From Ktedonobacter robiniae (GTDB lineage Bacteria > Chloroflexota > Ktedonobacteria > Ktedonobacterales > Ktedonobacteraceae): DNA of 64,000 nucleotides. Every line of letters begins with the position of its first letter. Within the stretch, counting starts at the first letter, position 1. A program made the translations under genes and the position numbers. This document shows, piece after piece, positions 46,015 through 53,807 of this stretch. Below the pieces are notes generated by a model, which ran no database searches, was not told the DNA's origin, and was given only the letters and a program-made list of their open reading frames with translations. Location: assembly GCF_016587375.1 (NCBI RefSeq), contig NZ_BNJG01000001.1, positions 1,674,001 through 1,738,000 on the forward strand, given 5' to 3'.

Positions 46015-46815
46015 GTGAGCATCTCTATCGACATCGCACGGAAAATTTTGGAAGCGAGCAAGCAACGCGCACGCGAGTTACGCAGTCCTGTCAGCATTGC
46101 CATTGTGGATGCTGGTGGTCACCTGGTACTCTTTGAGCGTATGATGTCGCCTTATGGCTGGGCTACTGGGAATATCAGTATCGCCAAGGCGAGTACCGCC
46201 GTGATGTTCAACCAATCAACCGACTCTGTCGCGCAGTGGGGGTCTTCTATTCCAGGTTTTGCCTCTAGCCTGGCCGAGATGACTCACGGAAATTTCATCA
46301 TGGCCGCGGGTGGCTGGCCAATCCGCGTAAACGGCGCGACCGTTGGCGGCATCGGTGTAAGCGGTGGCAACGCTCCTGGTCGCGATGATGAGATCGCTCG
46401 CGCTGGTCTCGTGGTTGTCGAAGCCCCACGCCAGGCTCCGCCGCAGCCATATGTGCCACCACAGCCACAACAGCAACCTTCGTTCTCAGGCCTGGCTCCA
46501 CAGTCCCCGGCTTCATCATTCTACGCTCGCGGTGCAGCGCCTCAACAGCCACAGCAGACGCCTTCCTATACGGCGCCTTCCGCAAGCTATCCAGTCCAGC
46601 CAGCTCCTGAGTCCGCTCCCCGAGAGCCAAACTACAGCGAAAACGTCAATTATGCTGAACGACCTGCTGTAAGCGAGCAAAAGTCCTTCCCACAGGAACA
46701 AGTAGGACAGGAACAATACCGAAACGAAGAGACAGCTAAGGCTGACCCCTTCCCATTTCAAGACACCACGCGTGAGGAACAACCTCAGGCAGAACAACCA
46801 GGAGACCAATCATGA
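46015..46815 (+). CDS. HbpS/GlcG-like domain protein with Pro/Gln-rich tail
   Basis: 266 residues. The first ~140 form a GlcG/HbpS fold: SIDIARKILEASKQRARELRS, VSIAIVDAGGHLVLFERM, IAKASTAVMFNQST and IRVNGATVGGIGVSGG. Some members of this family bind haem or act as redox sensors, others are cofactor-binding accessory proteins. The remaining ~120 residues are Pro, Gln and Ser-rich and disordered-looking. GTG 46015 was chosen since AAGGAG lies ten bases upstream; the frame is open from 45802 but the first part is not protein-like. Its stop overlaps the next gene by four bases. Confidence 0.8.
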   Translation: MSISIDIARKILEASKQRARELRSPVSIAIVDAGGHLVLFERMMSPYGWATGNISIAKASTAVMFNQSTDSVAQWGSSIPGFASSLAEMTHGNFIMAAGGWPIRVNGATVGGIGVSGGNAPGRDDEIARAGLVVVEAPRQAPPQPYVPPQPQQQPSFSGLAPQSPASSFYARGAAPQQPQQTPSYTAPSASYPVQPAPESAPREPNYSENVNYAERPAVSEQKSFPQEQVGQEQYRNEETAKADPFPFQDTTREEQPQAEQPGDQS

Positions 46816-47588
46816 GTCAGGATTACCAGGATTACAAAGTGAGCACCAGCCGGCGCAGGAGGAACCGCGTACCACGCAACCGTCCCGTCCTCGTCACCAA
46901 TGATGAGCAGCTAAACTCTGTGGGAGAAGAAACTCTCGCCGAGGAAGGTAACACGCCAGTTGAGAGTTCCGTGGCCCTTGCGGAGAACGAGGCGTCAGGC
47001 AGCGAGGTCAAGCCTCGACGCAGCTTCTTCTCACGCGTTGGCAAACGCGAAGAGGAGGCCACGTCGAAAGAGGATGTGTCTCGTGCACGCCTGGCGCGTG
47101 CGACACGTGGCAAGGCTGGCGAGGAGGCTACAGGCGATGAGAAGCCAAAGGCCGTCAAGCCCACGGCGCGTCCACGCTCGACACCACCTGCTGGCGGCTT
47201 TAAGACTCGCTGGATTATTGGTATGGCCATCTACCTGCTGGCAGCGAACTTTGTAGGCTTGTTTGAGCAACAGGCCGTACATAGCCTGGGCATTGAGCGC
47301 CAGTGGGCGCAGTTTAATCTCTTTGGTCTGCCAATGAATATCACGACGTCAACGGCGCTCTACCTGGCTACCCTGGTCATCCTCCTGGTCGTACTGGCGC
47401 GCTACGACTTCATTCCACGTAGCCTGGGCGGTTCCTCGGCTGCGAATAACAAATCTGCCGCCAAAAAGCCTGCCCGGTCCGCGGAACCCAGGGCGCCCCA
47501 GCCAACCATTCGCCAGGGCGTCAGTGGCGAGGCTGATGATCTCTACCACGCCTACCGCTCCGGTCAGCGCCGAGCTAAAAAGCGCTAA
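46812..47588 (+). CDS. Hypothetical two-helix membrane protein, 258 aa
   Basis: Not recognised. The first ~130 residues are charged and disordered in character (Arg, Glu, Lys, Ser, Ala), followed by two hydrophobic helices (WIIGMAIYLLAANFVGLF and TALYLATLVILLVVLA) and a basic Ala/Lys-rich tail. The start overlaps the HbpS-like gene as ATGA, so the pair is translated together; the membrane protein may anchor the upstream product. This partnership is an inference from coupling. A clear terminator follows. Confidence 0.75.
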   Translation: MSQDYQDYKVSTSRRRRNRVPRNRPVLVTNDEQLNSVGEETLAEEGNTPVESSVALAENEASGSEVKPRRSFFSRVGKREEEATSKEDVSRARLARATRGKAGEEATGDEKPKAVKPTARPRSTPPAGGFKTRWIIGMAIYLLAANFVGLFEQQAVHSLGIERQWAQFNLFGLPMNITTSTALYLATLVILLVVLARYDFIPRSLGGSSAANNKSAAKKPARSAEPRAPQPTIRQGVSGEADDLYHAYRSGQRRAKKR

Positions 47589-47611
47589 CAGCATTACACC
47601 TTCACGTCAAA

Positions 47612-47659
47612 CAAAAAGAAGTGTTCTCCTGCTCACGAGGAGGAGAACACTTCTTTTTG
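47612..47659 (+). terminator. Intrinsic terminator after the HbpS/membrane pair
   Basis: Perfect 19-base arms (47612-47630, 47641-47659) with a 10-base loop; the right arm ends in CTTCTTTTTG. Confidence 0.85.
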
Positions 47660-47679
47660 CCACTAAGATCACAGGACCC

Positions 47680-47709
47680 TTGACTTTTTGTATGCATCCC
47701 CCTTATAAT
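47680..47709 (+). promoter_or_regulatory. Strong promoter for the aromatic leader and DAHP synthase
   Basis: TTGACT (47680-47685) and perfect TATAAT (47704-47709), 18-base spacer. Transcription would start near 47716, 70 bases before the leader peptide. Confidence 0.8.
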
Positions 47710-47785
47710 GCTTAATAAGCCACTTTGAGAATACTCAGCGGCCCAGAGAAGACAACACAACCACATCTAAACGGTGAGAAGAAAA

Positions 47786-47860
47786 ATGCTCAGTGCAACG
47801 TGTAAATGCGCACAACTGAATAACAGCTATTTTTATTACTGGTTTAGCCCTCCAGCATGA
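47786..47860 (+). CDS. Leader peptide rich in Tyr, Phe and Trp (attenuator)
   Basis: A 24-codon frame, ATG 47786 to TGA 47858-47860, with GGTGAG eight bases upstream. Residues 14-20 read SYFYYWF: three Tyr, two Phe and one Trp in six consecutive codons. The peptide ends SPPA. It stands between a consensus promoter and an intrinsic terminator, with a hairpin that begins inside its last codons, upstream of DAHP synthase. This is the layout of ribosome-mediated attenuation, with all three aromatic amino acids as the sensed signal. Such leaders are well known for trp, phe and his operons; this one is not one I know. Confidence 0.85.
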   Translation: MLSATCKCAQLNNSYFYYWFSPPA

Positions 47861-47934
47861 TGGTGGGCCACTTTGGCTGAGCAAAAAAACCACCAGCATG
47901 CTGGACGAGCAGAGGAAAAATCCTCTGCTTTTTT
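47852..47934 (+). promoter_or_regulatory. Attenuator hairpins and terminator before aroF
   Basis: Stem 1: 47852-47866 (CCAGCATGATGGTGG) pairs with 47890-47904 (CCACCAGCATGCTGG), one mismatch; the leader stop codon lies inside its left arm. Stem 2: terminator AGCAGAGGA-AAAA-TCCTCTGCT at 47908-47929, then TTTTTG. CCAGCATGCTGG is itself a palindrome, giving a further alternative fold. Which folds exclude each other was not computed. Confidence 0.75.
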
Positions 47935-47973
47935 GTTTCCTAAAAAAGCTCATCAAGTCAAGCACAAATAGTT

Positions 47974-48046
47974 ACTTCTTATCCGAAAACCCTGAGCGCG
48001 AAGCGCTAGGCACGCCAGTGACGTTGGGTTTCGGAATAAGATCTTA
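47974..48046 (+). repeat. Dispersed palindromic repeat (CCGAAA family), copy 3
   Basis: About 73 bases, identical to copy 1 (13952-14023, opposite strand) except for one base. It sits between the attenuator terminator and the aroF ribosome site. Confidence 0.88.
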
Positions 48047-48064
48047 CAGAAAGGTTTACGAATC

Positions 48065-49135
48065 ATGATCATCACCATTAGTAACCAGGCTTCAAGTGAA
48101 GAACGCGCCCAGCTGATGTCACTTTTATGTCGCATCACAGCAAGTCGCATGCCCCTGGCGACCACCCACATCTCCGGACGTGAAGTGATCGCCCTTGATA
48201 ACACTGTTCTCGATGCTCAGTCCCAGCAACTCCTCCTCCAACAACCCGCAGTTACCGAACTTCTCCCCATGAAAACCTCCTACCAACTCGTTAGCCGCTC
48301 CTTTCAACCAGCCGACACCCGCATCCTCATTGGCACAGGTCATGCCTGCACCCCGATTACAGTTGGTGGCCCATCCGCATCTCCGGTCATCATAGCGGGA
48401 CCCTGCGCAGTAGAGAGCCGCGAGCAGCTTCTCACCACCGCGCATGCCGTGAAGGCCGCTGGTGCTAATATCCTCCGTGGCGGGGCCTTCAAACCACGCA
48501 CCTCCCCCTACCAGTTCCAGGGACTGGGTATTGAGGGTTTGCAGCTGCTGGCTGAGGCTCGCGAGCAGACTGGCCTCCCCATCGTCACAGAGGTCATGGA
48601 GACCGAGATGGTGGATACCGTGGCTGAATACTCAGATATCCTTCAGATTGGCGCCCGCAACGTGCAAAACTACGCTCTCCTGCGGGCGGCTGGTAAGCAT
48701 TCGGCTAAGCGTCCAGTTTTGCTCAAACGTGGTCTGGCCTCCACGGTGGAAGAATGGTTGCTGGCCGCCGAGTACATTGTCGCCGCGGGCAATCCTAACG
48801 TGATTCTTTGCGAGCGAGGCATTCGTAGCTATGATCCACAGACGCGTAATGTGCTGGACCTGACCTGCGTACCGCTAATACAGGAGTTGACACACCTGCC
48901 TATCCTGGTTGATCCCAGTCATGCCACCGGGCGACGCGAGCTGGTACCCGCCATGTCGCGCGCAAGCATTGCCGCGGGCGCCCAGGGATTAATCATCGAG
49001 ACCCATTGCGATCCCAGCACGGCACTCTGCGATGGTCGCCAGTCGATCACGCCCGAACAACTGGCACGCATCGTCGCTGAGACCCGAGCGCTTTCGCATC
49101 TCATGCAGGGGAGCGAACTCGTGCAGGTCGCCTAA
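48065..49135 (+). CDS. aroF: 3-deoxy-7-phosphoheptulonate (DAHP) synthase, type I-beta with regulatory N-domain
   Basis: First enzyme of aromatic amino acid synthesis, joining PEP and erythrose 4-phosphate. 356 residues: an N-terminal ferredoxin-like domain of ~75 residues, as in the Thermotoga-type enzyme where it mediates Tyr/Phe inhibition, then the barrel with [39 protein letters not shown] and [13 protein letters not shown] follows AAAGG at a long distance. It is preceded by the aromatic leader peptide and attenuator, so both transcription and enzyme activity may answer to aromatic amino acids. It is followed by an unrelated regulator; no other aro gene is here. Confidence 0.95.
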   Translation: MIITISNQASSEERAQLMSLLCRITASRMPLATTHISGREVIALDNTVLDAQSQQLLLQQPAVTELLPMKTSYQLVSRSFQPADTRILIGTGHACTPITVGGPSASPVIIAGPCAVESREQLLTTAHAVKAAGANILRGGAFKPRTSPYQFQGLGIEGLQLLAEAREQTGLPIVTEVMETEMVDTVAEYSDILQIGARNVQNYALLRAAGKHSAKRPVLLKRGLASTVEEWLLAAEYIVAAGNPNVILCERGIRSYDPQTRNVLDLTCVPLIQELTHLPILVDPSHATGRRELVPAMSRASIAAGAQGLIIETHCDPSTALCDGRQSITPEQLARIVAETRALSHLMQGSELVQVA

Positions 49136-49167
49136 AAAGCACTCGTCAACGCCTGCTGATTTGCCTA

Positions 49168-49196
49168 TCGACTCACCAAAACAGGTATGCTATACT
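49168..49196 (+). promoter_or_regulatory. Probable promoter for the ANTAR regulator
   Basis: TCGACT (49168-49173) and TATACT (49191-49196), 17-base spacer; the -35 is weak. Confidence 0.45.
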
Positions 49197-49266
49197 TTCC
49201 AATGTACGTAGAAAGTGGTTTTTGTACTTCTATGGTGGAAGAGACCAAGGCTTTGAGGTGACACGT

Positions 49267-49839
49267 ATGCCAACACGCATTATTATTGCAGATGATGAAG
49301 CTATCCAGCGTATGGACCTGAAAGATGTCCTTACGAAACAGGGTTATCTCGTAATTGGCGAAGCGGGAGACGGATTGAGTGCCGTCAATCTCGCGCGCGA
49401 ACTACGCCCTGACCTGGTAATTATGGACATTCGCATGCCCGACATGGACGGCATTGCCGCCGCCGAAACACTTACCCAGGAGAAACTCGCACCAGTGTTG
49501 CTGCTCACTGCCTTCGGTGACCAACCGCTCGTTGAACGCGCGAAGGAAGCCGGGGTGGTTAATTATATTGTGAAGCCACTCCGCGAAAGCGAAGTTACTC
49601 CTGCGATTGAGGTCGCCCTGGCTCGCTATAACGAGTTTCGCGCGATGGAAGAGAAGGCTCGCTCCCTGAGCGAGACGCTCGAAACGCGCAAGATCGTTGA
49701 ACGCGCCAAAGGCCTCTTGATGGAGAAGCAGGGTCTAAGCGAGCAGGAAGCCTTCCGTAAAATTCAGAAGGCGAGCATGAATAATCGCAAATCCATGCGC
49801 GAGGTTGCAGAGGCGATTCTCCTTACCAATGAAATGTAA
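49267..49839 (+). CDS. ANTAR-domain response regulator (RNA-binding antiterminator)
   Basis: 190 residues. Receiver domain with acidic pocket IIIADDE, phosphoacceptor Asp54 in VIMDIRMPD, Thr in LLTAFGD and Lys in YIVKPL. A short coiled coil leads to the ANTAR domain (ETRKIVERAKGLLMEKQGLSEQEAFRKIQKAS), which binds paired hexaloop hairpins in nascent RNA and prevents termination. No histidine kinase is adjacent. ATG 49267 was chosen because GAGGTGA lies just upstream; the frame opens at 49222. A GC-rich hairpin region follows at ~49890-49940, not analysed further. Confidence 0.93.
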   Translation: MPTRIIIADDEAIQRMDLKDVLTKQGYLVIGEAGDGLSAVNLARELRPDLVIMDIRMPDMDGIAAAETLTQEKLAPVLLLTAFGDQPLVERAKEAGVVNYIVKPLRESEVTPAIEVALARYNEFRAMEEKARSLSETLETRKIVERAKGLLMEKQGLSEQEAFRKIQKASMNNRKSMREVAEAILLTNEM

Positions 49840-50057
49840 TTTTTCTTTCAAAATCCTCTCACTAGAAACGATCTAGTAACACTCGGTGAATGGTAAGCCG
49901 GATGCATCAACGGGGCTGCATCCCTCACACTAGTGTTTCTCCCGTCCGGCATGTTATGGAGGCAGGGCATTCTCGACCACGCATACTCTCTACTCCCTCA
50001 CCCCTAATAACATACGTTCGATTGGCGTCCACACTAGTCTAGCAAAGATGAGAGCAG

Positions 50058-51092
50058 ATGGATCTAGCAGGCAATACGGCGACAGATATAGCTAAAATCA
50101 TTGTTGTCGTTGGCGTTCGCTTTCGACCAGCTGGGCGTATTTACTATTTCGACCCCCAGGGTCAAACCTTCTCCAATGGGCAGTATGTGATTGTCGAGAC
50201 CACCCGAGGCGTAGAGGCCGGGCGTGTCGTCCTGGCATCGAAGAAGCTTGCCGAGGAGGACCTCTCCGAACCTCTGAAACCCGTCTTGCGCCTGGCGACC
50301 GAAGACGAGCTGCGCATGCTCCTCTCTTTTAAACAAAAAGAGAAGGATGCCATGGTGCGCTGTGCCGAACGGATCACCCAGCACAGGCTTCCCATGAAGC
50401 TGGTTGAGAGCGAGTATACCTTCGACGGCAGTCGACTGACTTTCTATTTTACCGCTGATGAGCGCGTCGATTTTCGCGGCCTTGTGCGCGACCTGGCGGC
50501 AACCTTCCGCACACGCATCGAACTGCGCCAGATTGGGGCGCGCGACCAGGCCAAGCTTCAGGGCGGCATCGGTCCCTGCGGTAAAACCCTCTGTTGTAGC
50601 TCCTGGATTACCGACTTCGGGATTGTCTCCATCAAAATGGCCAAAGAACAAGGCCTCCCTTTAAATCCCTCAAAAATCTCTGGCGTTTGTGGGCGCCTGA
50701 TGTGCTGCCTGGCCTATGAGAATGAAAATTATATCCAGGCCAAGCAACAGATGCCTCAGATTGGGGCATTCCTGAACACACCCAGTGGTTCAGGCAAGGT
50801 AGTCTCCATCAACGTTCCCAAAAATTCGGTCGAGGTTATGCTCGAAAGCGGGGTGACAATTCAGGTCCCCGTCGATGAAGAACCCGCGCCCAAAGGTGGA
50901 AGCTGCTGCTCCAGCGGTTCATGCGGCGTGAAAACAGCCAGTGCCAGTACAAAAGAATCAGGCAGAACAAGCGGCTCATGCAGTTGTGGCAAGGGCGGTC
51001 CTTGTACCTGCGGCAGTGGAGGAGGTGGAGGATGTAGTACCGGAGGAGGCGGAGGATGTGGCTCATGTGGTATAAAAAAGAAAAAGTTTTAA
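50058..51092 (+). CDS. PSP1-domain protein (RicT/YaaT-like) with Cys/Gly-rich tail
   Basis: 344 residues. The PSP1 domain covers about residues 15-240: GVRFRPAGRIYYFDP, GQYVIVETTRGVEAGRVV, LVRDLAATFRTRIELRQIGARDQAKLQGGIGPCGKTLCC and KISGVCGRLMCCLAYE. The paired Cys residues correspond to those that hold Fe-S clusters in the RicT (YaaT) subunit of the Firmicute Ric complex, which helps RNase Y processing. The last ~60 residues add a Gly/Cys tail with many CxxC-like groups (SCCSSGSCG, GGPCTCGSGGGGGC), not usual in the family. Confidence 0.9.
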   Translation: MDLAGNTATDIAKIIVVVGVRFRPAGRIYYFDPQGQTFSNGQYVIVETTRGVEAGRVVLASKKLAEEDLSEPLKPVLRLATEDELRMLLSFKQKEKDAMVRCAERITQHRLPMKLVESEYTFDGSRLTFYFTADERVDFRGLVRDLAATFRTRIELRQIGARDQAKLQGGIGPCGKTLCCSSWITDFGIVSIKMAKEQGLPLNPSKISGVCGRLMCCLAYENENYIQAKQQMPQIGAFLNTPSGSGKVVSINVPKNSVEVMLESGVTIQVPVDEEPAPKGGSCCSSGSCGVKTASASTKESGRTSGSCSCGKGGPCTCGSGGGGGCSTGGGGGCGSCGIKKKKF

Positions 51093-51173
51093 AGGAAATT
51101 TTAAAGTCACTTATTGCAATAAAAACTTTTCCTGCTAAACCACTGATGATGTCACGAGAGAAAGGTGCAATGT

Positions 51174-52751
51174 ATGTCTTCTGACTGGAAAGACTCTGGG
51201 GCGACCTGGCAGAGTCCCCAGCATGATCCCCAGGCGGCCTATACCCACCAGCAGGCACACGACGATGATGACGACGTGACCCAGGACGCGCCTGAGCAGG
51301 ACCAATATGATGTCGATGCTCATGCCTATAGGGCACACGATGATCAACGCTACCAGGCAGGCTACCAAGGGCACCAGGACTATCAGAACGCTCCAGCAGC
51401 CGATTTTGAGGAGCCTCCACCCACCCCTATAACACAGCGCGGCGATCTCCTACATACTGTAATCCACTATGCAACCCTCGTTGGAGCACCGATTCTCTTT
51501 GGGGGCCTGACAGCTCTCTGGGTACTCCCCCTGGTCGCCAATGGGCGTGCCGCGACCCCGGCCGCGGCATTCTGGCCGCTCGCAGTCCTCATTATCCTTA
51601 TCGTTATCGCGCAGGGAACCACTGTTTACTATCTCGGTTCCATCAACGACCTCTGGTTTGTCTTTACCCTGCTTGGCTTCCTGCTCTTCCTCCTGGTTGG
51701 CTGCTTTTCGACCTTTGGTGCCATTCCCGGCTTCCTGCTGCTGGCTCTTATTGTCGTGCTCGGCGTGTTCCTGGTGCGCCGCTACCTCCATGCAGTGCCA
51801 GAGGGATATGTCGCGCTGGCCTTTGCCTTCGGCAAATACCGGCGGACGCTCCTACCCGGACCCCATCTCCTCCTCCCCTGGGAGCGGATAGCGTACGAAC
51901 TCAACACGGGTGAGATCCAGTGGATCTGCCCCACACAGCGCGTGCAGCTCGCTCCCGATACCGACGTTATCCTGCGCGCGTCAATCTCTTATCAGGTTCT
52001 GCCCGACTATGCCTATCTCGCCATGTCGCGGGTAAATGGCTGGGAGGAAACCTTGCGCGAACTCTTTTTGGCTGCGCTTCAGACTATTGCGACCACGTTC
52101 TCGCCTGGAGATTTTCTTGCCTGGCCCGATGGCCCCCAGGGTCAGCCCGTCATAAATCCCTCGCTTGACGATTTCTCCAACGGGGCACGCTGGGAACAGG
52201 TCAATAACTATCTTTTTCAGTATATGCGCAATCGCGTCGCCGCCTGGGGAGTCCAGGTCAATGGGATACAGATCCGCGATGTCTCTCTGAGCTCTCATGG
52301 GGCACATCTCGTCGATTCGCCCCCCCTGGACCACGCGGCTTATGCATATGAGCAACCCACGCCCGCATCTTATGCTCAGCAGCAAGTACCTCAATTCGAG
52401 AACACTTACACGCAACAGGAGTTGGCGTCGCCACCCGCGGGTAATCGGCCACCGGTCTTCAAAGAAGAGGTGCTGGTCAACGCCTATAAACAGGTACAAG
52501 AGGGCAAGATCACCGATCCAGAGACAATTCGCAACCTGGCACGGACCTTTGAAGCTATCGCGCACGATCCAGAGGCAAATGGTTCCGTCAGCTTCGATCC
52601 CATGCGCGCAGCAGAGAATTTGTATGCCGAGGCTGACCACAATGAACAGTTGGCCAGCGCCTCACCTGCATCCAATTCGGCCCACTCCTCGCGCGTCTCC
52701 TTTGAGGACGACACCAATCCCGATTGGTACAACCCACGCCATCCCACCTAA
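51174..52751 (+). CDS. SPFH/band 7-domain membrane protein
   Basis: 525 residues. The N-terminal ~90 residues are Gln, Asp and His-rich and disordered-looking. Three or four hydrophobic helices follow (residues ~100-205, including FVFTLLGFLLFLLVGCF and LLLALIVVLGVFLV). After them comes an SPFH domain: VPEGYVALAFAFGKYRRTLLPGPHLLLPWE, then APDTDVILRASISYQVLPDY and RNRVAAWGVQVNGIQIRDVSL. The last ~170 residues are low-complexity with a helical part. Stomatin/flotillin-like scaffold roles are typical. ATG 51174 follows GAAAGGTG at six bases. Confidence 0.85.
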   Translation: MSSDWKDSGATWQSPQHDPQAAYTHQQAHDDDDDVTQDAPEQDQYDVDAHAYRAHDDQRYQAGYQGHQDYQNAPAADFEEPPPTPITQRGDLLHTVIHYATLVGAPILFGGLTALWVLPLVANGRAATPAAAFWPLAVLIILIVIAQGTTVYYLGSINDLWFVFTLLGFLLFLLVGCFSTFGAIPGFLLLALIVVLGVFLVRRYLHAVPEGYVALAFAFGKYRRTLLPGPHLLLPWERIAYELNTGEIQWICPTQRVQLAPDTDVILRASISYQVLPDYAYLAMSRVNGWEETLRELFLAALQTIATTFSPGDFLAWPDGPQGQPVINPSLDDFSNGARWEQVNNYLFQYMRNRVAAWGVQVNGIQIRDVSLSSHGAHLVDSPPLDHAAYAYEQPTPASYAQQQVPQFENTYTQQELASPPAGNRPPVFKEEVLVNAYKQVQEGKITDPETIRNLARTFEAIAHDPEANGSVSFDPMRAAENLYAEADHNEQLASASPASNSAHSSRVSFEDDTNPDWYNPRHPT

Positions 52752-52760
52752 ATATTTCCC

Positions 52761-52820
52761 TAATAAAATGGCCCACAAAAGCCCTGGTTTGAGCCAGGGC
52801 TTTTGTGGGCCATTTTATTA
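52761..52820. terminator. Bidirectional terminator
   Basis: Perfect 27-base arms (52761-52787, 52794-52820) with a 6-base loop, between convergent genes; T/A-rich on both outer sides. Confidence 0.85.
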
Positions 52821-52885
52821 ATATATTAAAATACGTCTGCGACCGCCTTTTTCTGCGCATATGCTTTGATACGCACCTGCATATA

Positions 52886-53404
52886 TTAATGCTGGGCGAC
52901 GGCCTCTAGCTTCGCCTGGCGCTTATCATCAAAGTTGCGCAGGCTGGCCAGTTTCTCGGCACTCACAGTTTTCTCTGTGCGAGGATCAAACACTACATTA
53001 TCGCGTGAGCAGAAATAGTAGTGCTTCCACTCCTCCATGGCATGTTCCCAGGCAGGAAGAAGCAAATTCGCTTCATTGTCGCCTTTCACAATGCGCTGGA
53101 AGGCCTGGAACGACAGGACCAGGGCTAGCACGATCACACAGAAAGTGACTGCCACCAGACCTATCATAAATGTAGAATCCAGTTGCGCTTCCATTCCGCC
53201 AATCAAGACGATAACAAGGAAGATACAAACTCCCACCAGCACAATACAGGAGATAATGGTCCTGATCATGGAAATGTTTTTGGTTGGTACGGCTGGTGGA
53301 GCGCACTGCTCTACCCCGGCATCATACGCCGCTTGCATTGTTTTAACTTTATCTGTCTGGTTGCACACCGGACAAGCTGGTTTCTGGCTCTGCACGGACG
53401 CCAT
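52886..53404 (-). CDS. Two-helix membrane protein with N-terminal CxxC, 172 aa
   Basis: An N-terminal CPVCN motif is followed by two membrane helices (TIISCIVLVGVCIFLVIVLIGG and FMIGLVAVTFCVIVLALVLSF) and a cytosolic C-terminal part with WEHAMEEWKHYYFCSRDNVVFDP. The design (zinc ribbon, hairpin, then a YFC-RD-VVFDP segment) suggests a split zinc-binding unit, but only one CxxC is complete. Family not recognised. The start is ATG with AGGAGGG upstream. It is monocistronic. Confidence 0.75.
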   Translation of the reverse strand: MASVQSQKPACPVCNQTDKVKTMQAAYDAGVEQCAPPAVPTKNISMIRTIISCIVLVGVCIFLVIVLIGGMEAQLDSTFMIGLVAVTFCVIVLALVLSFQAFQRIVKGDNEANLLLPAWEHAMEEWKHYYFCSRDNVVFDPRTEKTVSAEKLASLRNFDDKRQAKLEAVAQH

Positions 53405-53681
53405 AAGATTAGTCCCTCCTTACGTTGCCCCACATGGCTATTCCGGGCAACCGTATGATAGTGTAGTAAAGCATAACATGGTAGGCAATAATCTGGTACA
53501 TTCGGTGTAAGAAAAAATCTTGCCTCAAGGCTAACACGTTCAATCGATGGAGACTGGTTCGATTTTATGTTAGCCGGTTGATATAGCCTCTCTATGATTT
53601 TATCAGCATAGGGCATATATTTACAACATCTTAACCAACACACTCTGCCATATCCTTCCTCAAGAGGGACAAAAGTCAGAT
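53405..53681. other. Divergent intergenic region
   Basis: Nearly 280 bases between the membrane protein and the mazG promoter. No gene or recognised structure. Confidence 0.4.
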
Positions 53682-53710
53682 TTGACACTCCCTAATACAC
53701 CCGCTACACT
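53682..53710 (+). promoter_or_regulatory. Strong promoter for mazG
   Basis: Perfect TTGACA (53682-53687) and TACACT (53705-53710), 17-base spacer. Confidence 0.7.
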
Positions 53711-53807
53711 TGTTCTGTCAGGTTGAAGATCGGGGCTGGCAATGGCATTCTCGCTTATCCTTTTTGCCCCTACCTGCTTTTCTCAATAGGAGCATGCATC
53801 TCAAAAC

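Noticed and set aside
47735..47940. T-box or other tRNA-sensing riboswitch before aroF
   Set aside because: No T-box sequence (GGGTGGNACCGCG-like) and no specifier stem; the aromatic leader peptide explains the region better.
49890..49945. Hairpin-rich stretch after the ANTAR gene as its own RNA target
   Set aside because: GC-rich complementarity exists, but two hexaloop stems with the expected spacing could not be shown by eye.
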